From contig NC_073746.1 of the NCBI RefSeq assembly GCF_029784135.1, positions 241,174,307 to 241,238,306 of the forward strand: a DNA stretch of 64,000 nucleotides, written 5' to 3'. The translations under genes were made by a program, and so were the position numbers. Source of the DNA: Toxorhynchites rutilus septentrionalis. Lineage: Eukaryota; Arthropoda; Insecta; Diptera; Culicidae. Shown piece after piece: positions 33,259-45,114 of the stretch (positions within the stretch are counted from its first letter, which is position 1; every line of letters starts with the position of its first letter). The notes below the pieces were generated by a model, which saw only the letters and a list, made by a program, of their open reading frames with translations, was not told the DNA's origin and searched no databases.

Positions 33259-36200
33259 TTTGGTTCCCAAATGGGGATCAACACTAGGGTAGGAGCCTGC
33301 CCGTTGGTCTCAAATGTTCCTATCTCACGCCTCCACGAAGATCATATGACGACATTTTTAGATCGGGCGTGGAAACTGGAAACACACATCTGGTCTTGGC
33401 TCCGAGAACGGGTGTCGAAAGTGGCTAAGTGAGGGGGTGCGAGCGAGTCAGAGTGCTATATCTCTCCCGGGGAAGGCCTCCCGGGTCATGGAGGCCTTGC
33501 CAACCCGCTGTCTCCCGGGCAAAGGAGATACACCCAGAAAATGGAGCTACGTTCACGAAGAATACTTAGAATGCGATCGCCCGAGGAGGGTCCCCGAACT
33601 GGAGCTGGTCCTGGAACGGGAGTAAGAGCGAGCGGCCAGCGGCTGGAGGGCGAGGTGCAAGAGCGGGCCTACAGCCGGGTTCAACCCGAAGAGCTACCGC
33701 CACACGGAAACAGCAGCCATCGACATCACCAACGAAACGCTGCGCCTACGAGGCGTGTTGCTACTGTCAGACGACAGTCGTCCACACTTGTGGGTACTAC
33801 TAGGCGACGGATCATGTGGACACACGAAATGAACGAATTCGTGATCCGCGCCTATTACATCTGCACTGCTTTGGAGACGGACATGAGCGGTCGCCCTCGA
33901 ATACTCGCAATGTTCGAGGAAGCGTATCCAGAGTTCGTCGGGAGGCTTGACCAAAACGCGATGAACTCGAGGCGTAGAGCGATTGTACGCAACAATATGC
34001 TCTCCCAAACGCAAGTCGACAAGATCAAGCAGCAGGTGCAGAGAGAACTAAGCTCCAGAACAAGCAGAACAAGCGATGTGTCGAGACGAAGTTCAGTACG
34101 GCTGAGCAATTCATTCGCGAGTGGGGCACGCGAATCAGCACCAGTGGAGGCCACAGTACAACAACCCCCTGAGCCGGAAGACCCACAGCCAGATCAACAA
34201 CTACTACGCGATCTGGTCTTCCATTACGACGAGGCGATCTCACAGTTCCGCGACACGGACCCTTTGTCGCGCCCCAGGATCCCGAAGTTGCAGCATTCCC
34301 GCAGGCTGACAAGTGCAGCAAAGCTCATGAACGAGCACGTTCTTCCGCTGCACTTGGTTGATGCTGAGAACATGGAGGAGCAACTGAAAGTTTACTGTGC
34401 TGCTGTGGCGACCGCCAAAAGTTTAGGATACCGTATTAGGCCAAAAGGCGGACTGCTCCAACATCTCCGTGAAAGGCGTGAGCCTCCATGGCGAAGGAGA
34501 TTGGAGCAACGGATCCTAAACAAGCGCGCCGCAATTGGAAGACTGATGGCGTACAAAAGAGGCAGCAGATCGGCGAAATTATGTCGCCAAGTTGCTGTGA
34601 TCGTGCGGCCTACTGAACTTCGCCAGCTGGGAGCTCACCAGCTGACGGAAAAACTCGACACACTGGTACAGCAATTGAGCGTCCTTACAAAACGGCTGAA
34701 ACGTTACTCTGACTCTGCAAAGCGCCAGGAACAAAATCGGATGTTCAGAGATAACGAGAAAGCGTTCTACGACCACATTAGCGACGAGAAGCCCGACTAC
34801 CGCGAAGGTTTGCCAGATATTAGCGATGTGACGAACTTCTGGGCTGGTATTTGGGAGACCCCAGTAGAACATCGCGACGGGCAAATGTGGTTAAGACGGG
34901 AGGAGGAGAGTTGTGGTGAAATTGGAGAGATGCCAGCTATCATCGTCGGAGAGAACGATGTCCGCGAAGCCTCGCGGTACCTGAGGAACTGGGCAGCACC
35001 GGGCCCCGATGGTGTCCAGAACTTTTGGCACAAGAAGCTGACCGTCGCACATCCAAAGATAGCTGAGTGCTTCAACAAGGTGCTACGTGACCCACACAAC
35101 CTTCCTGAATTCGCCACCCGTGGCGTCACATTCCTCCTCCCGAAAGACAGCAACACATTGAACCCATCAAAGTACAGACCGATAACGTGCCTATCGAGTC
35201 TGTACAAAATACTGAGCAGCATAATTACCGCCAAAGTTTCTGCTCACTGCGAACAACATCACATCATCGCAGAAGAGCAGAAAGGATGCAGGAAAAATAC
35301 GCATGGCTGCAAAGGCCAGGCCATCATCGACGCAGCCATAGTCGGCCAGGCGGTATATAACCAGCGGAACCTAAGTATGGCCTACATCGATTACAGGAAG
35401 GTTTATGACTCCATACCTCACTCGTTTCTCGTCCGGGTATTGGAGCTCTACAAAATTGATCCCGTCGTCGTTAGGTTCCTGCAGCATGCGATGAGGCAGT
35501 GGAGCACGTCTCTGCACCTCAGTGATGGGGAAAATGTGTTGCAGTCTAGAACGCTGCAGATAAAGAGGGGGATATTCCAAGGCGACTCTTTCAGCCCGCT
35601 TTGGTTTTGTGTGGCACTGAACCCCCTCAGTAGGACGCTCAATAGAAACGGTCATGGCTATAAAATAAGGTATGGCGACGGCGCCCACGAAGAAGTGACC
35701 CATACCTTCTACATGGATGATCTCAAGGTCTACGCTGATTCACGTCAGCGTCTAGGTGTAGCTATCCGGGTTGTCGAAGACATAAGCAGGGACATCTGCA
35801 TGGAGTTCGGCCTCGACAAGTGCCGCTGTGTCCATCTGCTGAAAGGGCAGCTTACCGAATCCGGAGGTTACGAGGTCTATGACGGCGAGTTCATAAGAGA
35901 CATGGTTCGTGGCGAATCCTATAAATATCTTGGATTCCGACAGCTCACCGGGATTCGCCACTCCGATATCAAGACGGAGCTGCGAGACAAGTTCTTGAGT
36001 CGAGTGAACTGTGTCCTGAGGACTTTCCTCAACGCGGGGAACAAGGTACGCGCGATCAACACATTCGCGGTTCCCCTGCTGATCTTCAGTTTTGGAGTAG
36101 TCAAATGGAGCAAAACTGACCTAGAGGACCTTGAGAGGAGGATGAGGAAAGCATTTAAAGAGGCCGGAATGCACCATCCTCAATCGGCACTGGAGAGTTT

Positions 36201-36602
36201 CACTGCCACGCAAAGAAGGGGGACTTGGAATAGTCGACATATCTGCACTGTGTGTTGCCCAGGTACGACAACTGCGCGAGTACTTCGCAGAACGCGCCAA
36301 CCAAAACGCGCTATACCGGGCTGTCTGCGCCGCCGACAGAGGATACAGCGCTCTGCACTTGGCGCAAGCGGAGTACCAACTCAACTGCAATCTGCAGACA
36401 GTGGAGGAGAAGATTGCAGCTTGGAAGCAGAAGGCAGTGCATGGTGCCCACCCCCATCAACTGGACCGGCCACACGTCGACAAGGCCGCATCTAATCTGT
36501 GGCTAACGCGTGGTGAACTCTCTTCAGTAGTAGAAGCCGACATGATAGCCATCCAGGACAGGATAATGCCGACGAGAAACTGCAGGCGGTACGTCTGGCA
36601 TC
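33259..36602 (+). mobile_element. R4/Dong-type LINE, copy 2 (3'-truncated)
   Basis: It begins TTTGGTTCCCAAATGGGG directly after the poly(A) of copy 1. It stops abruptly after GTACGTCTGGCATC, where copy 3 begins without any A-tail between them. The knuckle, nuclease and 3' UTR are missing. Confidence 0.9.
33541..36602 (+). pseudogene. R4-type polyprotein, copy 2 (frameshift, truncated)
   Basis: The Myb-like segment and whole reverse transcriptase are open from ATG 33541, including QIKRGIFQGDSFSPLWF and the YMDD box. Two bases are missing at about 36194 (CTGGAGAGTTTC against CTGGAGAGAGTTTC in copies 3 and 4), shifting the frame. The correct frame resumes as LAQAEYQLNCNLQ and ends at the junction with copy 3. 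Copy 2 differs from copy 1 by scattered substitutions and one lost codon near 34380. Confidence 0.88.
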
Positions 36603-39600
36603 AAATGGGGATCAACACTAGGGTAGGAGCCTGCCCGTTGGTCTCAAATGTTCCTATCTCACGCCTGCACGAAGATCATATGACGACATTTTTAGATCGG
36701 GCGTGAACTGGAAACACACATCTGGTCTTGGCTCCGAGAACGGGTGTCGAAAGTGGCTAAGTGAGGGGGTGCGAGCGAGTCAGAGCGCTATATCTCTCCC
36801 GGGGAAGGCCTCCCGGGTCATGGAGGCCTTGCCAACCCGCTGTCTCCCGGGCAAAGGAGATACACCCAGAAAATGGAGCTACGTTCACGAAGAATACTCA
36901 GAATGCGATCGCCCGAGGAGGGTCCCCGAACTGGAGCTGGTCCTGGAACGGACGTAAGAGCGAGCGGCCAGCGGCTGGAGGGCGAGGTGCAAGAGCGGGC
37001 CACCAGCCGGGTTCAACCCGAAGAGCTACCGCCACACGGAAACAGCAGCCATCGACATCACCGAAGAAACGCTGCGCCTACGAGGCGTGTTGTGACTGCC
37101 AGACGGCAGTCGTCCACACTCGTGGGTACCACTAGGCGCCGGATCATGTGGACACACGAAATGAACGAATTCGTGATCCGCGCCTATTACATCTGCACTG
37201 CTTTGGAGACGGACATGAGCGGTCGCCCTCGCATACTAACAATGTTCGAGGAAGCGTATCCAGAGTTCGTCGGGAGGCTTGATCAGAACGCGATGAACGC
37301 GAGGCGTAGAGCGATAGTACGCAACAACATGCTCTCCCAAACGCAAATCGACGAGATCAAGCAGCAGGTGCAGAGAGAAATAAGCTCCAGGAACAACAGA
37401 GCAAGCGATGTGTCGAGACGAAGTTCAGTACGGCTGAGCAATTCATTCGCGAGTGGGGCACGCGAATCAGCACCAGTGGAGGCCACAGTACTACAACCCC
37501 CTGAGCCGGAAGACCCACAGCCAGATCAACAACTACTACGCGATCTGGTCTTCCACTACGACGAGGCGATCTCACAGTTCCGCGACACAGACCCATTGTC
37601 GCGCCCCAGGATCCCGAAGTTGCAGCATTCCCGCAGGCTGACAAGTGCAGTAAAGCTCATGAACGAGCACGTTCTTCCGCTGCACTTGGTTGATGCTGAG
37701 AACATGGAGGAGCTGCAACTGAAAGTTTACTGCGCTGCTGTGGCGACCGCCAAAAGTTTAGGATACCGTATTAGGACAAGAGGCGGACTGCTCCAACATC
37801 TCCGTGAAAGGCGTGAGCCTCCATGGCGAAGGAGATTGGAGCAACAGATCCTAAACAAGCGCGCCGCAATTGGAAGACTGATGGCGTACAAAAGAGGCAG
37901 CAGATCGGCGAAATTATGTCGCCAAGTTGCTGTGATCGTGCGGCCTACTGAACTTCGCCAGCTGGGAGCTCACCAGCTGACGGAAAAACTCGACACACTG
38001 GTACAGCAATTGAGCGTCCTAACAAAACGGCTGAAACGTTACTCTGACTCTGTAAAGCGCCAACAACAAAATCGGATGTTCAGAGATAACGAAAAGGCGT
38101 TCTACGACCACATTAGCGACGAGAAGCTTAAGACGGGAGGAGGAGAGTTGTGGTGAAATTGGAGAGATGCCAGCTATCATCGTCGAGGAAAACGATGTCC
38201 GCGAAGCCTCGCGGTACCTGAGGAATTGGGCAGCACCGGGCCCCGATGGTGTTCAGAACTTCTGGCACAAGAAGCTAACTGTCGCACATCCAAAGATAGC
38301 TGAGTGCTTCAACAAGGTGCTACGTGACCCACACAACCTCCCTGAATTCGCCACCCGTGGCGTCACATTCCTCCTCCCGAAAGACAGCAACACATTGAAC
38401 CCATCACAGTACAGACCGATAACGTGCCTATCGAGTCTGTACAAGATATTAAGCAGCATCATAACCGCCAAAGTTTCTGCTCACTGCGAACAACATCACA
38501 TCATCGCAGAAGAGCAGAAAGGATGCAGGAAGAATACGCATGGCTGCAAAGACCAGGCCATCATCGACGCAGCCATCGTCGGCCAGGCGGTTTACAACCA
38601 GCGGAACCTAAGCATGGCCTACATCGATTACAGGAAGGCTTATGACTCCATTCCTCACTCGTTTCTCGTCCGGGTATTGGAGCTCTACAAAATTGATCCC
38701 GTCGTCGTTAGGTTCCTGCAGCATGCGATGAGGCAGTGGAGTACGTCTCTGCACCTCAGTGATGGGGAAAATGTGTTGCAGTCTAGAACGCTGCAGATAA
38801 AGAGGGGGATATTCCAAGGCGACTCTTTCAGCCCGCTTTGGTTTTGTCTGGCACTCCACCAGTAGGACGCTCAATAGGAACGGTCATGGCTATAAGTTAA
38901 GGTATGGCGACGGCGCCAACGAAGAAGTGACCCATACCTTTTACATGGACGATCTCAAGGTCTACGCTGATTCACGTCAGCGTCTAGGTGTAGCTATCCG
39001 GGTTGTCGAAGATATAAGCAGGGACATCTGCATGGAGTTCGGCCTCGACAAGTGCCGCTGTGTCCACCTGCTGAAGGGACAACTTACCGAATCCGGAGGC
39101 TACGAGGTCTATGACGGCGAGTTTATACAAGACATGGTTCGTGGCGAATCCTACAAATACCTTGGATTCCGACAGCTCACCGGGATTCGCCACTCCGACA
39201 TCAAGACGGAGCTGCGAGACAAGTTCTTGAGTCGAGTGAACTGTGTCCTGAGGACTTTCCTCAACGCGGGGAACAAGGTACGCGCGATCAACACATTCGC
39301 GGTTCCCCCGCTGACCTTCAGTTTTGGTGTAGTCAAATGAAGCAAAACTGACCTAGAGGACCTTGAGAGGAGGATGAGGAAAGCATTCAAAGAGGCCGGA
39401 ATGCACCATCCTCAATCGGCACTGGAGAGAGTTTCACTACCACGCAAAGAAGGGGGTCTTGGAATCGCCGACATATCTGCACTGTGTGTTGCCCAGGTAC
39501 GACAACTGCGCGAGTACTTCGCAGAACGCGCCAACCAAAACGCGCTATACCGGGCTGTCTGCGCCGCCGACAGAGGATACAGCGCTCTGCACTTGGCGCA

Positions 39601-40567
39601 AGCGGAGTACCAACTCAACTGCAATCTGCAGACAGTGGAGGAGAAGATTGCAGCTTGGAAGCAGAAGGCAGTGCATGGTGCCCACCCCCATCAACTGGAC
39701 CGGCCACACGTCGACAAGGCCGCATCTAATCTGTGGCTAACGCGTGGTGAACTCTCTTCAGTAGTAGAAGCCGACATGATAGCCATCCAGGACAGGATAA
39801 TGCCGACGAGAAACTGCAGGCGGTACGTCTGGCATCAAGACGTTGATGACATTTGCCGGATGTGCCATCAACCAGGTGAAAACATAGAGCACATTATGGG
39901 AGGCTGTCCCGTTTTGGCCAACGCAGCCTACACCGAGCGCCACAACAACGTGGCCCGTATTGTTAATCGACAACTGGCGCTCCAATGTGCTCTACTGGAA
40001 GACAACGTACCAAACTACCGGTACCTGCCTGCACCTGTCCTGAAAAATGACCGTTTCAAGCTGTACTGGGATCGCACTGTTCTGACCGACCTCTCGATCC
40101 ACCACAACCGCCCAGATATAATGGTTTATGACAAGAGCGACCGCAAAGTCACCATCATCGATGTCGCTATTCCACTGAACCAGAATCTGGAGGAGACCCA
40201 CGGTCGCAAAATCTGCAAGTACCGACCATTGGCCGTGGAGCTCAAGGAACTGTGGGGGCTAAGGGAGGTCCCAAGAATTGTTCCAGTCGTTCTCTCTGGA
40301 ACTGGAATTGTCCCGAAGACACTTCTGGAAGCGCTAAAGGTGTTGAATATGGAGAAGGAATTGGCCGGCATCCAAAAGTCGGTCATCCTTAGCGCCTGCG
40401 CGATTGTCCGACAATTTCTCGGTCAGGACTGAAACAGCACGAGCATGCAGATACGTGCATTCCGCAGAGCCTATTCCCCCTTTGGCATTCAGAAGCCCGG
40501 GGGCAGGTGAAAATTCTGGCTAGGTTCGCCTAGTTAAGAAGTGAGATAAGTCTGCCAAAAAAAAAAC
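36603..40567 (+). mobile_element. R4/Dong-type LINE, copy 3 (near full length, inactive)
   Basis: The 5' end AAATGGGGATCAACACTAGG joins copy 2 directly. The 3' end is GATAAGTCTGCC plus about 12 A, followed by the GACGTAG-motif repeat. An internal deletion of about 108 bases is present. Confidence 0.9.
36873..40432 (+). pseudogene. R4-type polyprotein, copy 3 (three lesions)
   Basis: It is open from ATG 36873 to about 38128, where GACGAGAAGCTTAAGACGG joins parts that are about 108 bases apart in copies 1 and 2, shifting frame. It reopens at 38167 through the reverse transcriptase. Near 38852 CTGGCACTCCACCAGTAGG lacks 5 bases, shifting frame before the YMDD box. At 39338-39340 a tryptophan codon is TGA. 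From 39374 the knuckle and nuclease are open to the stop at 40430-40432. Confidence 0.88.
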
Positions 40568-41952
40568 AGGAAGTGGGTTATATCTATGGTATAACCGCAA
40601 GGGTGACGTAGGACTATCGTTGATTTAGAGGTCATTTGTTCGAAGTTGAATCTAAATCCATTCTGAATGAATGAATAAATGAATATTTGGGGGAACGAGA
40701 GCGTTACGTTGGAGGCACAAGGTTTTATGCATCTAATATAGGATACGAAAAACCTTGTTCTGAAGAATAATCTTCAGAAGCTAACCTGCTAACTGTACTT
40801 GATTGACAAATCACAAACCCAAATGTATTATATGGATATTTTATGGATAGAAAACATTAAAATAAACTCTTTCGCTTGAATGTAATTTTCAAATCCAAGG
40901 GGAACTGGCAGATTATTTTCCAGCAACCATTAGATATTTCCACATTTTCCTCGATACTGGAAGCCCACCAGTGGTTAATACTAACTCGATAACCACCTGT
41001 TAATAGTACTTGATTGAAAAATATTTGGTCACAGTGTTACACGGATAGAAAACATTCAAATAAACTCTTTCACATGAATGTATTTTTGAATTCCCAGAGG
41101 AACTGGCAGATTATTTTCCCGCAATGATTAGATCTTTCCGGAACTTTCTCGATGCTGAATGGCATCCAAACGGAAAGAATTCTGCGCGTGTATGTGTCGA
41201 TCCTTCGCCGTCCACCTCCTCCAGCACGTTAGGCAACGATGTTGTCTTGTCGATGTCCTCACGAAAAATGAATGTGTCTCAAAAAAGGAAGGTCTTGTAT
41301 TATAGAGACTTTAAACTTTTGCAGTTCATTCGTCTCTAGCCTTGAGAAAGGCCCTTTGAAAACTCTACTCTACTCCAGCGCTACCACCTCCACCCTCTTG
41401 CCTTGAGAAAGGCACTCGATCCCTCGTCGTCCAGCCCGTCCAGCAACGATTTTGTCCAGTCGGTGTCCATACAAAGAATGCCTGAAAATGAATGTGTCTC
41501 ACCACCAGAATATCGCTTAAGTATGCTTTTTGTGTGATTGAATCGAAAGAAGGTGTGGTTTACGATGGCAATTTGGAAGGCAAACTAGAGGGGAATGAAC
41601 TCTCTGAGCTCGGAACTTTCGGCGACTGAGCATTAATCGATTGCGGGTGCATACAATATTGGATACGGAAATATCCTACTGATGGGGAAGAATAATCTTC
41701 TGAAGCTATCCTGTTAATTGCGATTGATTGAAAAATCACAAAACCAAATGTATTTGGTCACAGTGTTACATGGATAGAAAACATTCAAATAAACTCTTTC
41801 ACATGAATGTATTTTTAAATTCCCAGAGGAACTGGCAGATTATTTTCAGTAACGATTATATATTTCCACATTTTCCTCGATACTGGAAGCCCACCAGTGG
41901 TTAATACTAACTCGATAACCACCTGTTAATAGTACTTGATTGAAAAATATTT
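40568..41952 (+). repeat. GACGTAG-motif repeat, copy C, with internal duplications
   Basis: It begins GGAAGTGGGTTATATC and GTGACGTAGGACTATCG like copy B. Blocks near 40745-40985, 40990-41130 and 41650-41945 repeat one another (TTGATTGAAAAAT, ATGGATAGAAAACATT, AAATAAACTCTTTC, GAACTGGCAGATTATTTTC). Near 41340-41410 the palindromic phrase GCCTTGAGAAAGGC occurs twice, each followed by a CCTCGTCG/CCAGC-like block. Non-coding. Confidence 0.7.
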
Positions 41953-43132
41953 GGAATGCACCATCCTCAATCGGCACTGGAGAGAGTTTCACTGCCACGC
42001 AAAGAAGGGGGACTTGGAATAGTCGACATATCTGCACTGTGTGTTGCCCAGGTACGACAACTGCGCGAGTACTTCGCAGAACGCGCCAACCAAAACGCGC
42101 TATACCGGGCTGTCTGCGCCGCCGACAGAGGATACAGCGCTCTGCACTTGGCGCAAGCGGAGTACCAACTCAACTGCAATCTGCAGACAGTGGAGGAGAA
42201 GATTGCAGCTTGGAAGCAGAAGGCAGTGCATGGTGCCCACCCCCATCAACTGGATCGGCCACACGTCGACAAGGCCGCATCTAATCTGTGGCTAACGCGT
42301 GGTGAACTCTCTTCAGTAGTAGAAGCCGACATGATAGCCATCCAGGATAGGATAATGCCGACGAGAAACTGCAGGCGGTACGTCTGGCATCAAGACGTTG
42401 ATGACATTTGCCGGATGTGCCATCAACCAGGTGAAAACATAGAGCACATTATGGGAGGCTGTCCCGTTTTGGCCAACGCAGCCTACACCGAGCGCCACAA
42501 CAACGTGGCCCGTATTGTTCATCGACAACTGGCGCTCCAATGTGCTCTACTGGAAGACAACGTACCAAACTACCGGTACCTGCCTGCACCTGTCCTGGAA
42601 AATGACCGTTTCAAGCTGTACTGGGATCGCACTGTTCTGACCGACCTCTCGATCCACCACAACCGTCCAGATATAATGGTTTACGACAAGAGCGACCGCA
42701 AAGTCACCATCATCGATGTCGCTATTCCACTGAACCAGAATCTGGAGGAGACCCACGGTCGCAAAATCTGCAAGTACCGACCATTGGCCGTGGAGCTCAA
42801 GGAACTGTGGGGGCTAAGGGAGGTCCCAAGAATTGTTCCAGTCGTTCTCTCTGGAACTGGAATTATCCCGAAGACACTTCTGGAAGCGCTAAAGGTGTTG
42901 AACATGGAGAAGGAATTGGCCGGCATCCAAAAGTCGGTCATCCTTAGCACCTGCGCGATTGTCCGACAATTTCTCGGTCAGGACTGAAACAGCACGAGCA
43001 TGCAGATACGTGCATTCCGCAGAGCCTAGTCCCCCTTTGGCATTCAGAAGCCCGGGGGCAGGTGAAAATTCTGGCTAGGTTCGCCTAGTTAAGAAGTGAG
43101 ATAAGTCTGCCAAAAAAAAAAAAAAAAAAAAA
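41953..43132 (+). mobile_element. R4/Dong-type LINE, copy 4 (5'-truncated)
   Basis: It starts within the coding region at GGAATGCACCATCCTC and ends GATAAGTCTGCC plus about 20 A. The 5' truncation is typical of LINE insertion. The I-clade LINE starts right after its A-tail. Confidence 0.92.
41956..42987 (+). pseudogene. R4-type polyprotein, copy 4 C-terminal part
   Basis: A 343-residue open stretch with the C-x2-C-x8-H-x4-C knuckle (CRMCHQPGENIEHIMGGC), the nuclease core around RPDIMVYD and VTIIDVAIPL, then KYRPLAVELKELWG. This copy has the best-preserved nuclease region in the window. It has no reverse transcriptase and cannot move itself. Confidence 0.88.
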
Positions 43133-43545
43133 TCATTCAGCTCGCGCAGTCCGAAGACATCGGTCGCAAATTTGTTCGCGTCTATTATAGAGTGGAGATT
43201 ATACCGTTATCAGTTCGTGGCTGGTGAAGTTATTTCGCCCTAACGGGGTTCTCTTTATTGCGCGAGTGAGGAGAGCAGCAATCACTACCAGCGTGAGGAA
43301 GAAGTCCTCCACGGCGGACGCGGTGCGTGTGCCGTATCATCGCTGTGTGTGCTTTAGCATCGTCATCGATTCCATCATCGTGTTTTGGTGCGATATACCG
43401 TTGCATCTGTGCCGAGCGATTGCCACGCGGTTCGATTGGGACACCGTTTCAATTCATTCGCATTGGTGTGCGATTTAGGTATAATATATATTAGGTTTAG
43501 AAATACAAAAAAAAATAAAAATTATATTATTTTATAACTGCCGTA
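43133..43545 (+). promoter_or_regulatory. 5' leader with probable internal promoter
   Basis: I-clade and Jockey elements carry an internal Pol II promoter at their first bases. The start TCATTC fits an arthropod initiator (TCAKTY). The leader is GC-rich relative to the surroundings (CGCGCAGTCCGAAGACATCG region). Inferred from family knowledge. Confidence 0.4.
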
Positions 43546-45114
43546 ATGGCAGAATGTCATGTTGACATGGAGATTGAAACTACTGTTTCCTCCTCACTAG
43601 CTACAACGGGGGCTGGGAAGTCGCTTAAACGCGTTCCCCCCTCAGAAGATGTCTCTTCAGAGAAAGAGGTAATCTACCTTAACAAGCCCCCCTCAAGAAA
43701 ATTGGCAAACTTTTCCTCCTCGCCCCCTCAATCTCCCGCTCCCGCTTCCGCTCTACTACCGAACTTGCCTCCCAGCCCTACTGATCCCGCTCCCGTTCAA
43801 CAATCGACCTCGTCCTCCCCCTCAGTTGTTTCCTCTCCTCGTGTCAAGGTCTATCCAGACGATGCACTTGGAGCTGGTCCATGGGTTGTTTTTTTCCGGC
43901 CTAAACCAAAAGGAAAGTCAATTAATGTCATTCAGGTTTCGAAAGATCTGGCAAGATTATATTCCTCCGTGGTCGAAATCTCTAAGGTTAGACCGAACAA
44001 ACTGCGTGTTGTCGTGAGTGATCGGAAACACGCGAATGCAATTGTGATCGACGAGAGATTCTCCCTAGAGTATCGCGTCTACGTGCCCTCCCATGACGTA
44101 GAAATCTCGGGGGTGGTAACTGAAACTGGTCTGACGTGCGAAATGATAAAAGAAGGTGTTGGTAAATTTAAAAGACTCCCGTTGGTGGGTGTTAAAATTT
44201 TGGACAGCCGCCAACTAGGAAAAGTATCCCAGGAAGAGGGAAAAACTAAATTCACGCCGTCAGACTCGTTTCGAGTAACTTTTGCTGGTTCCGCTCTACC
44301 TGACTACGTCATGGTGGGCAAATTGAGATTGCCTGCGCGACTCTTCGTGCCAAAGCCCATGACTTGCCAAAAATGCAAGTCAGTTGGTCACACTTCAGAT
44401 TATTGTGCCAACAAGGAGCGCTGTGCCACTTGCGGAGAGCAACATGAGGGGAAATCCTGCAGTGCGACTGAGCATAAATGTCCATATTGCGGGGGATCCC
44501 CACACGAGCTCTCAGTGTGTGAAACTTACAAGAGTCGCTGGGAGAAACAGAAGCGCTCTTTGAAGGAACGCTCGAAACGCACTTTTGCGGATATTTTAAA
44601 GGGCGCTTCTCCACGGGCCCAACAACAACAACCAATCAACACACAAAATGTCTTCGCCACGTTGCCCGTTGACGAAATAGAAGCGGACACAGCTAACGGG
44701 GGCACACCGTTCATTTTCCAAGGGAATCCCCGGCGCAAAAATGTGACCACTCCCAAAGTTCAAGGACAAGCCCCTCCGGTGATACCCCCTGTTAGCATGC
44801 CTAAAAAATCGAGTGCAGCGGACAAGCAAAATCAGGTTCCTCCTGGATTCCGTGGGAATAATTCACCTTCGAATGGCCCAGCACTCGAGGGGACATCAAA
44901 AACCCCAACTGTCCCTGTTTTTCCGTCCAGTTCAACTTCCCAATCGGGATTTATAAAGTTGTCTGACCTTTTGGACCAAATCTTCAAGTGTTTTAATGTT
45001 TCCGACTCCATCAGAACCATTGTCACCGCAATGCTTCCAGTACTAAAGACAATTTTGCAGCAATTGATGCAAACATGGCCCCTCCTTGCAATGATTATCT
45101 CTCTTGATGTCTAA
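43546..45114 (+). CDS. I-clade LINE ORF1 protein (gag-like, three zinc knuckles)
   Basis: 522 residues. It is an RNA-binding protein expected to package element RNA with ORF2. The N-terminal 100 residues are rich in S and P. A middle region (VFFRPKPKGKSINVIQVSKD onward) resembles the RNA-binding fold region of I-type gag. Three knuckles lie at about residues 274-324: C-x2-C-x4-H-x4-C, C-x2-C-x3-H-x4-C and C-x2-C-x4-H-x4-C. The tail is rich in Q, P and S. The ATG at 43546 follows a long leader. The stop overlaps the ORF2 start. Confidence 0.92.
   Translation: MAECHVDMEIETTVSSSLATTGAGKSLKRVPPSEDVSSEKEVIYLNKPPSRKLANFSSSPPQSPAPASALLPNLPPSPTDPAPVQQSTSSSPSVVSSPRVKVYPDDALGAGPWVVFFRPKPKGKSINVIQVSKDLARLYSSVVEISKVRPNKLRVVVSDRKHANAIVIDERFSLEYRVYVPSHDVEISGVVTETGLTCEMIKEGVGKFKRLPLVGVKILDSRQLGKVSQEEGKTKFTPSDSFRVTFAGSALPDYVMVGKLRLPARLFVPKPMTCQKCKSVGHTSDYCANKERCATCGEQHEGKSCSATEHKCPYCGGSPHELSVCETYKSRWEKQKRSLKERSKRTFADILKGASPRAQQQQPINTQNVFATLPVDEIEADTANGGTPFIFQGNPRRKNVTTPKVQGQAPPVIPPVSMPKKSSAADKQNQVPPGFRGNNSPSNGPALEGTSKTPTVPVFPSSSTSQSGFIKLSDLLDQIFKCFNVSDSIRTIVTAMLPVLKTILQQLMQTWPLLAMIISLDV

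Noticed and set aside
29368..43000. many minus-strand open frames of 60-210 residues
   Set aside because: They repeat identically opposite each R4-type copy and are shadows of the plus-strand polyprotein.
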